Source of the DNA: Flavivirga abyssicola
GTDB taxonomy: Bacteria; Bacteroidota; Bacteroidia; Flavobacteriales; Flavobacteriaceae
DNA: 64,000 nt
NCBI RefSeq assembly: GCF_030540775.2
Contig: NZ_CP141266.1
Span: forward strand, 3,645,001 to 3,709,000
Reading direction: 5' to 3'
In this document: positions 12,301 through 18,994 of the stretch, piece by piece
Numbering within the stretch: position 1 is the stretch's first letter
Layout: the number at the start of each line of letters is the position of its first letter
The notes under the pieces: model-generated
Seen by the model: only the letters and a program-made list of their open reading frames with translations
Database searches by the model: none
What the model was told of the DNA's origin: nothing
Position numbers and translations under genes: made by a program

Positions 12301-13414
12301 AAAAACGAAGTATGCTGGAAATTATGTGTATGAAGATTCAGGTACGGGAGATTTTTTAAAATTCTTTAACCATGAGGAAGGGTACATAGAACCTATCCTT
12401 GATGCTGGTTCTATAGTATATCAATATATATACCAATACAAAGACCATTTGGGGAATGTTAGATTAAGCTATAAAGATAGTGACAATAATGGTAGTGTAG
12501 CTTCTTCTGAAATACTGGAGGAGAACAACTACTATCCCTTTGGATTGAAACATAAGGGCTACAATTCCAACGTAACCTCCAGCAATATTGCGCTAAAGAG
12601 AAAGTACAATGGTGTCGAATTGGAGGAAGCTCTGGGGCTGAACCTCTATGAGATGGATGTACGCAGTTATGACCCAGCTATCGCTAGGTTTACTTCTATA
12701 GATCCCGTTACACATTACTCGATGAGCACCTATACGGCTTTTGATAACAACCCCGTGTTCTGGGCTGATCCTAGCGGTGCCAATGCCCAAACTACGAGGG
12801 TACAAGATTTAAATGGTAAATGGCATACGTTGACGGAAGGTGCAGATTACACTACCGTCTACAGTTCGGACAATAGTGATACTAACGATGAGGATGATAA
12901 CTCGGAAGACAACAGCAGTGAAGAAGATTGTTGTGGAGATGGGATAACCGGGTTACTAAAGGGAATTGCCCAAGGTTTGATTGATACGAGTATAGCAACT
13001 AATCCCCTATATAAGGGCATAGATGATTTAAGCAAACTTATAACAGGAGAAGGGATAATTCCTGAAATAGAATTTACTGAAGGAGAGAGAACTACATATT
13101 ATACAGGAATTATACTGTTTGCCTTATTAGAGCCTTCACCTGGCGGAGAAATTCAGCTGATAAATAAAGGAGTAACAGGTTTTGCAAAACATGCAATCAA
13201 TCGGGCTATAAACAGGTCGGTAAAACCAGCGGCCATACTTGATGCAATCAAGAACCCTTTGAAAATTTTACCCTCAAAAACTGATGATTTAGGAAGAGAG
13301 AGTCAACGAATTATTGGAGCAAAGGCAGAAATTGTTATAAACGCTGAAGGGAAAATAATATCTGTTAACCCAACTTCGACCAAAAAAGCTCAAAAACTAC
13401 TACAGCAACAATAA
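9395..13414 (+). CDS. DUF6443/RHS-core polymorphic toxin with C-terminal nuclease-like tip
   Basis: The 1339-residue protein has a signal peptide (ending LSAQ, residue 24), a PKD-like segment (about 28-120), a DUF6443-like domain (about 130-270, with SYIDGIGRPLQNI and TYDEFGRKI) and many YD repeats. The RHS-associated core lies at about 1010-1130 (YKDHLGNVRLSY, NNYYPFGLKHKGYN, YNGVELEEALGLNLYEMDVR, YDPAIARFTSIDP, ending WADPSG). After an acidic linker and a CC pair comes a variable tip of about 200 residues. Near 1260-1330 it shows HAINRAINRSVKPAAILDAI, then NPLKI, then a segment with GRESQRIIGAKAEIVIN. This H-x3-R-x3-R spacing is typical of BECR-fold ribonuclease toxins, so an RNase tip is inferred. 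A candidate immunity gene follows after 7 bases. Confidence 0.85.
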   Translation: MMKFYKKSVFILMLFMFCSTLSAQTDNIEIVGQKYVEEGIEYTYTFKTDIPEDTNWSWYAFGGAEVTEQLKDSSDVVIGIKVIWSKLDASSSNEQVMEIEAYGTSNSVPIQNYSSNVFYASFKPDPNGIYPVILTDNENYIKTTTYHVDVKPDVNGNINSTNGNVDISYIDGIGRPLQNIAVSAGGEYEDIITPITYDEFGRKIRDYLPYAVSSNLGAIRTNPIQEVHDFYNTSKYENTINPYSNTILENTAQSRVLEQGAPGNDWIVDSKVNYYDVIKNKSIKFLYTLNADHQNIKLFEVSFLNDNKSDPKLEDMGVYGDNELYQTDTKDENWVHGSNSHSTQEFKNERGQVILKRTFNDVDINNDGDVDDANEKAVNHDTYYVYDIYGNLTYVIPPKVNTSDGVSTVELSELCYQYKYDNRNRLIEKKIPGKEWEYIVYDKLDRPILTQDYNLRYNTNLTQRNKWLFTKYDVFGRVVYTGIYTHASLLSQAQMQSHLDAFYDNDSELNIYESKLNIENNNHYYSNQSFPNTNIEVLTVNYYDDYTFTLPPSITKPSFVWETGDVAINVQDLATGSKIKVLDTNQWITSVTVYNKKARPIWLASYNEYLLTTDIVKNKLNFIGNPTKVVSIHKKQNQEDIVITDTYEYDHMQRLINQYQSITDFEPTTNSNVILTEPSSALHLSINSITLNPGFIGTPGFSAKISDPDNLKKELIVVNTYDELGQLESKKVGGVVDNNLSPKLQLGLQTIDYAYNIRGWLKSINDNISTDNTLTLANNDLFGFKINYNTVNHSGTKLYNGNISEIEWQTANTDNSLKWYQYDYDALNRITSATGNTSNYNLNSVAYDKNGNITSLIRHGQTNAGATSFGIMDDLVYSYEISSNKLKKVLDNGNGTYGFKDGSNTTTEYTYDDNGNMLTDANKGISTNITYNHLNLPTQVVLGGGNISYIYDASGAKLEKVVTEGSSMTKTKYAGNYVYEDSGTGDFLKFFNHEEGYIEPILDAGSIVYQYIYQYKDHLGNVRLSYKDSDNNGSVASSEILEENNYYPFGLKHKGYNSNVTSSNIALKRKYNGVELEEALGLNLYEMDVRSYDPAIARFTSIDPVTHYSMSTYTAFDNNPVFWADPSGANAQTTRVQDLNGKWHTLTEGADYTTVYSSDNSDTNDEDDNSEDNSSEEDCCGDGITGLLKGIAQGLIDTSIATNPLYKGIDDLSKLITGEGIIPEIEFTEGERTTYYTGIILFALLEPSPGGEIQLINKGVTGFAKHAINRAINRSVKPAAILDAIKNPLKILPSKTDDLGRESQRIIGAKAEIVINAEGKIISVNPTSTKKAQKLLQQQ

Positions 13415-13421
13415 TTAAGTT

Positions 13422-13649
13422 ATGAAAGAATATAAAATAAAATTAAGTTTGAAAGAAGTCGAATATCTAATCAATAACTACCATGATTTAAAGAAAAGCA
13501 GGCTAGATGTTTGTTTCCATGAAAATCAAATAGAAAACATTAGAGATTGGGCATCAGAACAGTTACAGGTTAAAGGTTTTGATAGTGATTATGAATTAAA
13601 TGAAAATGGAAAAGTTTTAGAGTCTCTTATTGATTCTTTTTACAGGTAA
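13422..13649 (+). CDS. Candidate immunity protein for the RHS toxin tip
   Basis: A 75-residue, highly charged, cytoplasmic-looking protein (MKEYKIKLSLKEVEYLINNY start) with no signal peptide or membrane segment. It begins 7 bases after the RHS toxin stop codon. In polymorphic toxin loci the cognate immunity gene occupies exactly this place, is small and lacks a signal peptide when the toxin acts in the cytoplasm. No family was recognised from the sequence. The immunity role is inferred from position and size only. Confidence 0.62.
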   Translation: MKEYKIKLSLKEVEYLINNYHDLKKSRLDVCFHENQIENIRDWASEQLQVKGFDSDYELNENGKVLESLIDSFYR

Positions 13650-13659
13650 AATAAGAATC

Positions 13660-14085
13660 ATGAAAAATGTAATATTAATAATAACATTTTTATTTACAAG
13701 TATAAATATATCGGGGCAACAAAAAAGAGGCTCTAAAATAGATGAGCTAATTGAAATTACTGATCTCGATAATACTATATCGACTTTTGTTAACTCTATA
13801 TTGGATAAGCATAAAGAAGCTAATACAAGCATATCCGATCATTGTTGGGAAAAGGTTAAAAGTGAGATTGATTATGAACCCTTATTAGACAAAATAAGAG
13901 GGGTTTACAAAACTAATTTTACCGAAGAGGAATTGACTGGATTGTTTAATTTGTATAAATCGGGTAATATCAATGAATATGAAAGACAAATTAATAAAAT
14001 TGATAATCAACTTTACATAGTTGGCAATGAGTTTGGTAAAAACACCTCAAAAATAATTAGTGAAAAGATCAATAATTGCAGGTAA
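13660..14085 (+). CDS. Small secreted DUF2059-like protein
   Basis: The start at 13660 is preferred because it begins a good signal peptide (MKNVILIITFLFTSINISGQ); an in-frame ATG at 13630 would overlap the previous gene by 20 bases and put extra residues in front. The mature part, about 120 residues, is helical. It has the pattern of DUF2059 proteins: YKTNFTEEELTGLFNLYKSG followed by a helix ending in the C-terminal SEKINNC. It lies 10 bases after the candidate immunity gene. DUF2059 members are periplasmic helical proteins without a settled function. It may be a second immunity-like protein of the cassette or an unrelated passenger. Confidence 0.65.
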   Translation: MKNVILIITFLFTSINISGQQKRGSKIDELIEITDLDNTISTFVNSILDKHKEANTSISDHCWEKVKSEIDYEPLLDKIRGVYKTNFTEEELTGLFNLYKSGNINEYERQINKIDNQLYIVGNEFGKNTSKIISEKINNCR

Positions 14086-14088
14086 TAA

Positions 14089-14135
14089 GCCCCTGCTCCC
14101 GCTAGTTTTCAAAACTAGTGGCGTTAATGAGTAAG
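14089..14135 (+). repeat. RHS-island palindromic repeat, copy 1
   Basis: The element reads CCCCTGCTCCCG, then a near-perfect palindrome (CTAGTTTT, c, AAAACTAG at 14102-14118), then TGGCGTTAATGAGTAAG. The same three-part layout recurs at 14354-14400 and, inverted, at 14456-14504. It begins 3 bases after the DUF2059-like gene. Confidence 0.8.
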
Positions 14136-14186
14136 CAAAGTAAATAATAAAACATTATAATTTTAAAACGGGTATAAATTTTATAC

Positions 14187-14396
14187 TGCCTGCCCCCAGA
14201 TGGACAAGATATTATAATTAGTAATAACGTCAAAGGGGCTATGACAAATTTAGCTCAAATTGCTGCAACAAGTAAAGGCAATGGGAAACTACAATCATTA
14301 ATTGGTAATAGAAAAGCAAAATATAGGATGAAATCAATTTTTTGGAGAAACAACCCCTGCTCCCGCAAGTTTGTAACTTGTGGCGGTAAAGAGTAA
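14187..14396 (+). pseudogene. Orphan RHS toxin-tip remnant
   Basis: The stretch from about 14196 encodes an open frame without any start codon. It begins PDGQDIIISNNVKGAMTNLA and continues through QIAATSKGNGKLQSLIG to KSIFW. It then runs into a palindromic repeat copy and stops at 14394-14396. The opening PDGxDI matches what normally follows the (N/D)PDG end of an RHS core, so this looks like a displaced fragment of an alternative toxin C-terminus. The fragment is bounded by repeat copies on both sides. The exact toxin family was not recognised. I treat it as a non-expressed remnant that could act as a donor for tip replacement. Confidence 0.6.
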
Positions 14397-14400
14397 GAAA
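14354..14400 (+). repeat. RHS-island palindromic repeat, copy 2
   Basis: Same layout as copy 1: CCCCTGCTCCCG, palindrome CAAGTT-TGT-AACTTG (14366-14380), then TGGCGGTAAAGAGTAAG. The palindrome arms differ from copy 1 but remain fully complementary. It overlaps the end of the toxin-tip remnant. Confidence 0.8.
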
Positions 14401-14455
14401 AATACAGAAGAAGCTACTCTATTTCTAAAATAGCTCATGGTATTATTCTTTTCTT

Positions 14456-14504
14456 AAAACTTACTTAATACGCCACTAGTTTTAGAAAATAGCGGTAGCA
14501 AGGG
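14456..14504 (-). repeat. RHS-island palindromic repeat, inverted copy 3
   Basis: Read on the minus strand this is CCCTTGCTACCGCTA, an imperfect palindrome core and AAAACTAGTGGCGT followed by TAAGTAAG. It matches copy 1 closely but in the opposite orientation. Copies 1 and 3 therefore bracket a segment of roughly 415 bases that carries the toxin-tip remnant and copy 2. Apart from these items, 14086-14626 holds no gene. Confidence 0.75.
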
Positions 14505-14626
14505 TTTTCAACTATAGTAAGATGTGATTTAATGAGGAAATAACATAGGAAGAAACAAATATTGATGAGCAAATCCTTGGCATTTAAAATCCTTTTATAT
14601 TGTATAATTAAATAATTAAAAATCAA

Positions 14627-15652
14627 ATGAAAACAAAACAAATCGGAAAAACATGTCTGTTAGTGATATTTACCTTTGTAAGTATTAATTTTCAAGATGC
14701 CTTTAGTCAACAATCAATCACTTGGGTAGATATAGTGGGACTAGATATAACAGGTGATAATATTAGAAAAACCGAAGTAGGCGATGCTTGGGGTAATGGA
14801 GGAGCTGCATCAATGGAGGTACTAAATTCAAATCTTGATGGTTGGGTCGAGTCTACTGTTTTAGAATTAGATAAAGCAAGAATGATAGGTTTTTCTGAGA
14901 TGAATTCTGATGCTAATTACACAACAATTGATTATGCAATATACCTAAGACATACAGGGGAATTAAAAGTTTATGAAAAAGGGATAAATAAGTTTACTGC
15001 AGTTAATAATTATTTAAGTGGTGACAAAGTTAAAGTAGAGAGAATGGGTGGTGTTATTAATTATAAAATTAACGATAATATTTTTTATACCTCATTAATA
15101 ACATCAACTACAAGTTTATTAGTAGATATATCTATTTTTGATCTTTATGGAACATTGAACAATATTAAAATATCAGACTCTTTTACGGGTCAAGATAATA
15201 GTGGTAATACAAATGAAGAAGTTTCTTGGATTCCAAATAGTAACAATTTATATTTTGAAAATGCTGTCGCAATTGGAAGGACTAATACAATACAAGATTA
15301 TATTTTAAGTGTTGAAGGTAAAATAATTACTCAAGAGATTAAGGTCACACTAGATGAGTGGTCTGATTTTGTTTTTGAAAATAATTATAACCTACCAACA
15401 CTCAGAGAAGTTGAGCAATATATAAAGAACAAAGGGCATTTAAAAGGTATTCCAAGTGCAGAAGAGGTTAAAAAAGACGGTTTCTTTTTAGGAAAAATGG
15501 ATTCCAAGTTATTACAGAAAATAGAAGAGTTAACATTATATACTATAAAGCAGCAAAAAGAGATTGAAGTTCTTAAGAAAGAAAACAAAACCCAACAATC
15601 ATTATCTCTTAGATTGGCTAAAATTGAGAAATTGATTAGCGATAAAAAATAG
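14627..15652 (+). CDS. Secreted tail-fibre/S74-like surface protein with C-terminal coiled coil
   Basis: The 341-residue protein has a signal peptide ending in DAFSQ. Residues about 30-190 form a beta-rich domain (GGAASMEVLNSNLDGWVEST, IDYAIYLRHTGELKVYEKG, YLSGDKVKVERMGG) of the lectin-like kind seen beside Bacteroidota RHS genes. Residues about 215-310 carry the tail-fibre-type pattern: LYFENAVAIGRT, YILSVEGKI, LPTLREVEQYIKNKGHLKGI, PSAEEV, LGKMDSKLLQKIEELTLY. The last 35 residues are a coiled coil with heptads (KQQKEIEVLKKENK). This C-terminal part resembles intramolecular-chaperone or trimer-forming regions. It may be a surface adhesin of the RHS island; a role as an eCIS fibre is possible but the signal peptide argues against it. 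Confidence 0.68.
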   Translation: MKTKQIGKTCLLVIFTFVSINFQDAFSQQSITWVDIVGLDITGDNIRKTEVGDAWGNGGAASMEVLNSNLDGWVESTVLELDKARMIGFSEMNSDANYTTIDYAIYLRHTGELKVYEKGINKFTAVNNYLSGDKVKVERMGGVINYKINDNIFYTSLITSTTSLLVDISIFDLYGTLNNIKISDSFTGQDNSGNTNEEVSWIPNSNNLYFENAVAIGRTNTIQDYILSVEGKIITQEIKVTLDEWSDFVFENNYNLPTLREVEQYIKNKGHLKGIPSAEEVKKDGFFLGKMDSKLLQKIEELTLYTIKQQKEIEVLKKENKTQQSLSLRLAKIEKLISDKK

Positions 15653-15728
15653 TAAGATTTGTAAGTTTTAGAAACTCTTCTTTTACATTTGTTTTTAACC
15701 TTTGGGTTATATTTGTACCGGCTACGCT

Positions 15729-15775
15729 GAGTTTGTAATTTCAAGTTTGTAACTTGTGATAGTAAAGAGTAAGAA
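15729..15775 (+). repeat. RHS-island palindromic repeat, copy 4 (5' part lost)
   Basis: Palindrome CAAGTT-TGT-AACTTG at 15742-15756 followed by TGATAGTAAAGAGTAAG, matching the right half of copy 2. The left flank differs and contains a partial GAGTTTGTAATTTC, which suggests two elements run together. Confidence 0.72.
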
Positions 15776-15892
15776 AAAACAAACTAAGAAACTACTTTAG
15801 AAATAGAGTAACTTCATTATTCATAATTATACTTATAATTATATTTTTTATTTAACAATAGTTAAATTTAATTATTCCATTCTGTGAATCCC

Positions 15893-15954
15893 GCTCTGCG
15901 AAGTCTGTGACTTCGTAGAGCTAAATAAAAAAGGAAAACTAGTTTGTAACTAGT
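15893..15954 (+). repeat. Two further TGT-loop palindromes (copies 5a and 5b)
   Basis: Copy 5a (15893-15921) is a long hairpin: GCTCT-g-CGAAGTC, loop TGT, GACTTCG-t-AGAGC. Copy 5b (15938-15954) is ACTAGTT, loop TGT, AACTAGT. Both keep the TGT loop while the stem bases differ in compensating pairs from the other copies. They lie in the 660-base gene-free stretch 15653-16312. Confidence 0.78.
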
Positions 15955-15986
15955 ACTGAGTATAAGTAAGAAATAAAAAAGAGAAG

Positions 15987-16016
15987 CCACATTATAGTGA
16001 TATAGTGTGGTTTTTT
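15987..16016 (+). terminator. Intrinsic terminator closing the RHS island
   Basis: Hairpin CCACATTAT, loop AGTGAT, ATAGTGTGG (9 pairs, one of them G-T) followed at once by six T. It is read on the plus strand, downstream of the fibre-like gene and its repeats. It separates the RHS island from the eCIS operon. Confidence 0.82.
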
Positions 16017-16094
16017 AGTTTACAGAATAGATTGATCTTTCTTTTAGCAGTAAAAAGTATCAATAACAGAAAAGATATGTTTACGGTCTTCTCC

Positions 16095-16122
16095 AGCTAA
16101 TCGAAGTTTGTAACTTCGAGCT
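16095..16122 (+). repeat. RHS-island palindromic repeat, copy 6
   Basis: AGCT, then CGAAGTT, loop TGT, AACTTCG, then AGCT again (core 16102-16118). It is the last of the TGT-loop family found here and lies about 190 bases before the first eCIS-locus gene. Confidence 0.75.
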
Positions 16123-16237
16123 ATTGTAATAAAATAGAAACCACTAGGAATAAGGGAGAAACCGTTTTGTCTAGAATAGCGAAACCAATACTATCAATAC
16201 CATTAAAAATAAAAATATAAAAATATAAATATTTTAC

Positions 16238-16300
16238 TACGTAAATACGTAAGAATTTGTTTAAAATAATTATCTTACACTCTTACAAATTAATCTTACA
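16238..16300 (+). promoter_or_regulatory. Candidate operator region of the eCIS operon
   Basis: Two patterns lie just upstream of the first gene. One is an inverted repeat, TACGTA-AA-TACGTA, at 16238-16251. The other is three direct copies of TCTTACA at 16273-16279, 16281-16287 and 16294-16300, the last ending 12 bases before the GTG start at 16313. They are seen directly; a regulatory role is inferred from position. No clear TAnnTTTG box was identified. Confidence 0.4.
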
Positions 16301-16312
16301 TAATTTAATTTA

Positions 16313-18061
16313 GTGAGTAAAAAAAATATTTTTTTAATAATTTTTATGTGTTTTGTGATACAAAAATATATGTATCCTTCAAGTATTATAAAGGATGATT
16401 TTCCTTTACAAGATACCACTAAAGTTCTTAAAAAAGCAGGCAAAGTAGCAACATTTTTAAAAAGTATATTCAATCATAATGACTCCACTAAACAGGCAAG
16501 AAAATTTATTCATCAGCACCATAAGGTCTTAAAAGATAATAAAGCTCCAACTTTTGCTACAAGTACCGATACAATTACTTCCACACCTATAGAGTTATCA
16601 GAAGATTTTGAGTTAGATTATGAAGTGTTAGGATGGTATCCGTATTGGGAAAAAGAGTATTACAAGCAACTTAATTTCTCATTACTTTCTACTGTTGCCT
16701 ATTTTTCATACGAAGTGAATCCTAAAACAGGCGATGCTATTACAACTCACGACTGGGAAACGACTGCATTAATAGATTCATTAAAAGCACAGCCAAATAA
16801 AAAAATACTCCTTACAGTTAGCAATTTTGGAGATACGAATAACAGGAAATTCTTGAAAAATCCTGATGCTATTGATACACTGATAAGCAACCTCATTACA
16901 TTATTATCTAAAAGAGATGGAGATGGTGTGTGTATCGATTTTGAAGGTGTCGCAAAAAAACAAAAAAGTGAGTACACAGGTTTTTTATTAACCTTATCTA
17001 ACAGGCTTAAAAAAGCAAATAAAGATTATGAAATTTATATTACTGTACCCAGTGTAAATTGGAGTGAAGCTTTAGATTTTAAGGCTATAAATCAAGCTAT
17101 AGATCGATTTGTGATTATGGGTTACGATTATTATGGACAGGCTAGTACCGTTGCAGGACCAGTGGCTCCATTAAAAAGTGACAAAACCTGGGAACCATAT
17201 AACCTGACAACATCAGTCGATTATTATATTTATAGTGGGATAGCCAGCTCTAAAATAATATTAGCATTACCAACTTATGGGAGCTTATGGGAAACAAAAA
17301 ACTTAAACCTAAAGTCTAAGGTAAAAAAATACATAGGTAGCAGAACCTACAGCTATATTAAAACCAATATAGAAAAAAACGAAGCAATTTATATAGAGCC
17401 CGTAAGTAAAAGTGCATACAGTGCCTATAAAATAAAAAGTAATAAGACCCAATATAGACAATGTTGGTTTGAAAACGACTCTAGTTTCATATACAAAACC
17501 CAGCTTATTAAAGAAAAGAAGCTAAAAGGCCTGGGACTTTGGGCTTTGGGATATGATAAAGGGTATAATGACATATGGGAAGTCATTAGTGAAGAATTAT
17601 CGAAGCCACCAGAACAAGATGCCGCAAGTGCTAACGGTAGTTCGGTTAGCGGAGGTGACAGTGCAGCAGATGGAGAATCCAGTTCTATAGTTTCTAGTAT
17701 AGTAAATACATTAGGGCTTACAGACCCCAATAGTAAAATAAATAAGGTAGAAGGAAAATTAGAAACAGTAACTAATTATAGAACGATCTTACTCTACGTG
17801 ATGTCCTTTATTTTGTTTTTTGCTTGCATAGGCTTTTTAATGGCTATGCTATACCCTAATACACGTAATAATTTCTTTAACGATACATCTTTAAAAGCAT
17901 ATTATATAGCCACCATACTGGTTTTTGCAGTCGTGATTTTTAGAATGCAAAACTGGATAAATAATGGCGTTGTTTTATTAATCATTGGATTTTTTATAGG
18001 AATATCTGCTTTTTATGTAGCAAATAAGATTATAGAAAAAAAACAAAAAGATTTACCGTGA
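16313..18061 (+). CDS. GH18-like hydrolase with three C-terminal membrane segments
   Basis: The 582-residue protein starts at a GTG; a Met at codon 12 is an alternative. An N-terminal hydrophobic stretch (about 5-18) may be a signal anchor. Residues about 104-430 form a glycoside hydrolase family 18 barrel: LGWYPYWEKEY, KILLTVSNFG, the catalytic strand D204-GVCI-D209-F-E211, YITVPSVNW, FVIMGYDYYG and ILALPTYG. The last Asp and the catalytic Glu of the DxxDxDxE motif are kept, but the middle Asp is Cys207. A Ser/Gly-rich linker (about 440-460) leads to three hydrophobic segments near 489-511, 527-544 and 550-571. It heads the eCIS operon, 15 bases before a small membrane gene. Cleavage of peptidoglycan or another glycan during particle release is inferred. 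Confidence 0.82.
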   Translation: MSKKNIFLIIFMCFVIQKYMYPSSIIKDDFPLQDTTKVLKKAGKVATFLKSIFNHNDSTKQARKFIHQHHKVLKDNKAPTFATSTDTITSTPIELSEDFELDYEVLGWYPYWEKEYYKQLNFSLLSTVAYFSYEVNPKTGDAITTHDWETTALIDSLKAQPNKKILLTVSNFGDTNNRKFLKNPDAIDTLISNLITLLSKRDGDGVCIDFEGVAKKQKSEYTGFLLTLSNRLKKANKDYEIYITVPSVNWSEALDFKAINQAIDRFVIMGYDYYGQASTVAGPVAPLKSDKTWEPYNLTTSVDYYIYSGIASSKIILALPTYGSLWETKNLNLKSKVKKYIGSRTYSYIKTNIEKNEAIYIEPVSKSAYSAYKIKSNKTQYRQCWFENDSSFIYKTQLIKEKKLKGLGLWALGYDKGYNDIWEVISEELSKPPEQDAASANGSSVSGGDSAADGESSSIVSSIVNTLGLTDPNSKINKVEGKLETVTNYRTILLYVMSFILFFACIGFLMAMLYPNTRNNFFNDTSLKAYYIATILVFAVVIFRMQNWINNGVVLLIIGFFIGISAFYVANKIIEKKQKDLP

Positions 18062-18076
18062 ATAAGGTTTTTGTAA

Positions 18077-18400
18077 ATGAATGTTAAAAGTATAAAAGAA
18101 GATTCGGGTAAAATTAAAAAGATGCTTGCTGCTATAAAAAAAGCAGTATCAAAAGAATTTTTGTGGATCCTATTTATCATGGCAATTAGTATCCCTTTGG
18201 CTTTGGTAGTTTCATATATTATAAGTTCAGATGCTCATATTATAAGTGAAACGGTGTCCCAAGAGATAGAAGAAGTTTCCGAGATTATAACCAACCAACA
18301 ACCTTTATTTAGGGTAGTATATGGCATATGCGCATTAGGTATTTATTTTTCAAGAATGGTGATGACAGCTATAAAAACACAATTAGAGAGTAACAAATAG
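18077..18400 (+). CDS. Small two-helix membrane protein of the eCIS operon
   Basis: A 107-residue protein with a basic N-terminal segment, a strong membrane helix (about 29-50, FLWILFIMAISIPLALVVSY), an acidic loop (about 52-72, SETVSQEIEEVSEI) and a second hydrophobic helix (about 77-95). No family was recognised. It lies between the membrane-tailed GH18 gene and the cap gene, with 7-15 base gaps, so it is co-transcribed. By size and topology it could be a holin-like or anchoring protein working with the GH18 enzyme; that is inference only. Confidence 0.72.
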   Translation: MNVKSIKEDSGKIKKMLAAIKKAVSKEFLWILFIMAISIPLALVVSYIISSDAHIISETVSQEIEEVSEIITNQQPLFRVVYGICALGIYFSRMVMTAIKTQLESNK

Positions 18401-18407
18401 TTTAAAG

Positions 18408-18986
18408 ATGTTAGATAAGGCATTATTATTTATAAGCAATTTACTAAACAAAGAACTTAAAATGTCCTTTGGACTTACCGATGATATCGTAGTAGTGGGC
18501 AGTCTTATAAATCTGGATGGCAGTATTACCAAGAATATTGAGAATAAGGTGGTTTTGTCTATTATAAATCTAGAACATGAAAAAACAGTAAAACATAGAG
18601 AAGGATATATTACTAATGAGCAAGGAGCTTTCAATAAAGTAAATGCCCCAGTGCACCTTAATCTGTATTTGCTAATATCTGCCAATTATAATTCAGATAA
18701 TTATATGGAAGCCTTAAAAATGCTGTCTGCTGTAATAGGTGTATTTCAATCCACCAGAGTTTTTAAGTCGGAAACCTATCCAGAACTCGATCCATTAATA
18801 AAACGCTTAGCTTTTGAAATTTATAATGTACCCATACAAGAATTAAGTCATGTATGGAGTGGCATAGGAGCTAAGTATGTGCCCTCTATGCTCTACAAAG
18901 TTAGAATGATTAGCATACAAAAAGGACAAGTAAAAGAACAAATAGCAAGCATAAGTGGCTTAGATACAAACGCTAAAAAGCAATAA
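18408..18986 (+). CDS. eCIS cap / tube-terminator protein (DUF4255, Afp16/Pvc16-like)
   Basis: The 192-residue protein has the DUF4255 pattern of Pvc16/Afp16. The N-terminal part contains MLDKALLFISNLLNKEL, then a VVLSIINLEHEK strand and the mid-part VHLNLYLLISANY typical of the family, followed by YMEALKMLSAVIGVFQ. The C-terminal part ends with ELSHVWSGIGAKYVPSMLYKVR, the LWSxLGxxYxPSxxYKVR-like family signature. Afp16 family proteins cap the end of the tube and sheath opposite the baseplate and set the length with the tape measure. The length is usual. It lies 7 bases after the membrane gene and 8 before the next gene. Confidence 0.92.
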   Translation: MLDKALLFISNLLNKELKMSFGLTDDIVVVGSLINLDGSITKNIENKVVLSIINLEHEKTVKHREGYITNEQGAFNKVNAPVHLNLYLLISANYNSDNYMEALKMLSAVIGVFQSTRVFKSETYPELDPLIKRLAFEIYNVPIQELSHVWSGIGAKYVPSMLYKVRMISIQKGQVKEQIASISGLDTNAKKQ

Positions 18987-18994
18987 AGTAAAAT

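Noticed and set aside
12593-12805. Minus-strand ORF in the RHS core region
   Set aside because: Shadow of the conserved RHS core coding sequence on the other strand.
14089-16122. CRISPR array made of the palindromic repeats
   Set aside because: Copies are unevenly spaced, in both orientations and variable in sequence, and no cas gene is present.
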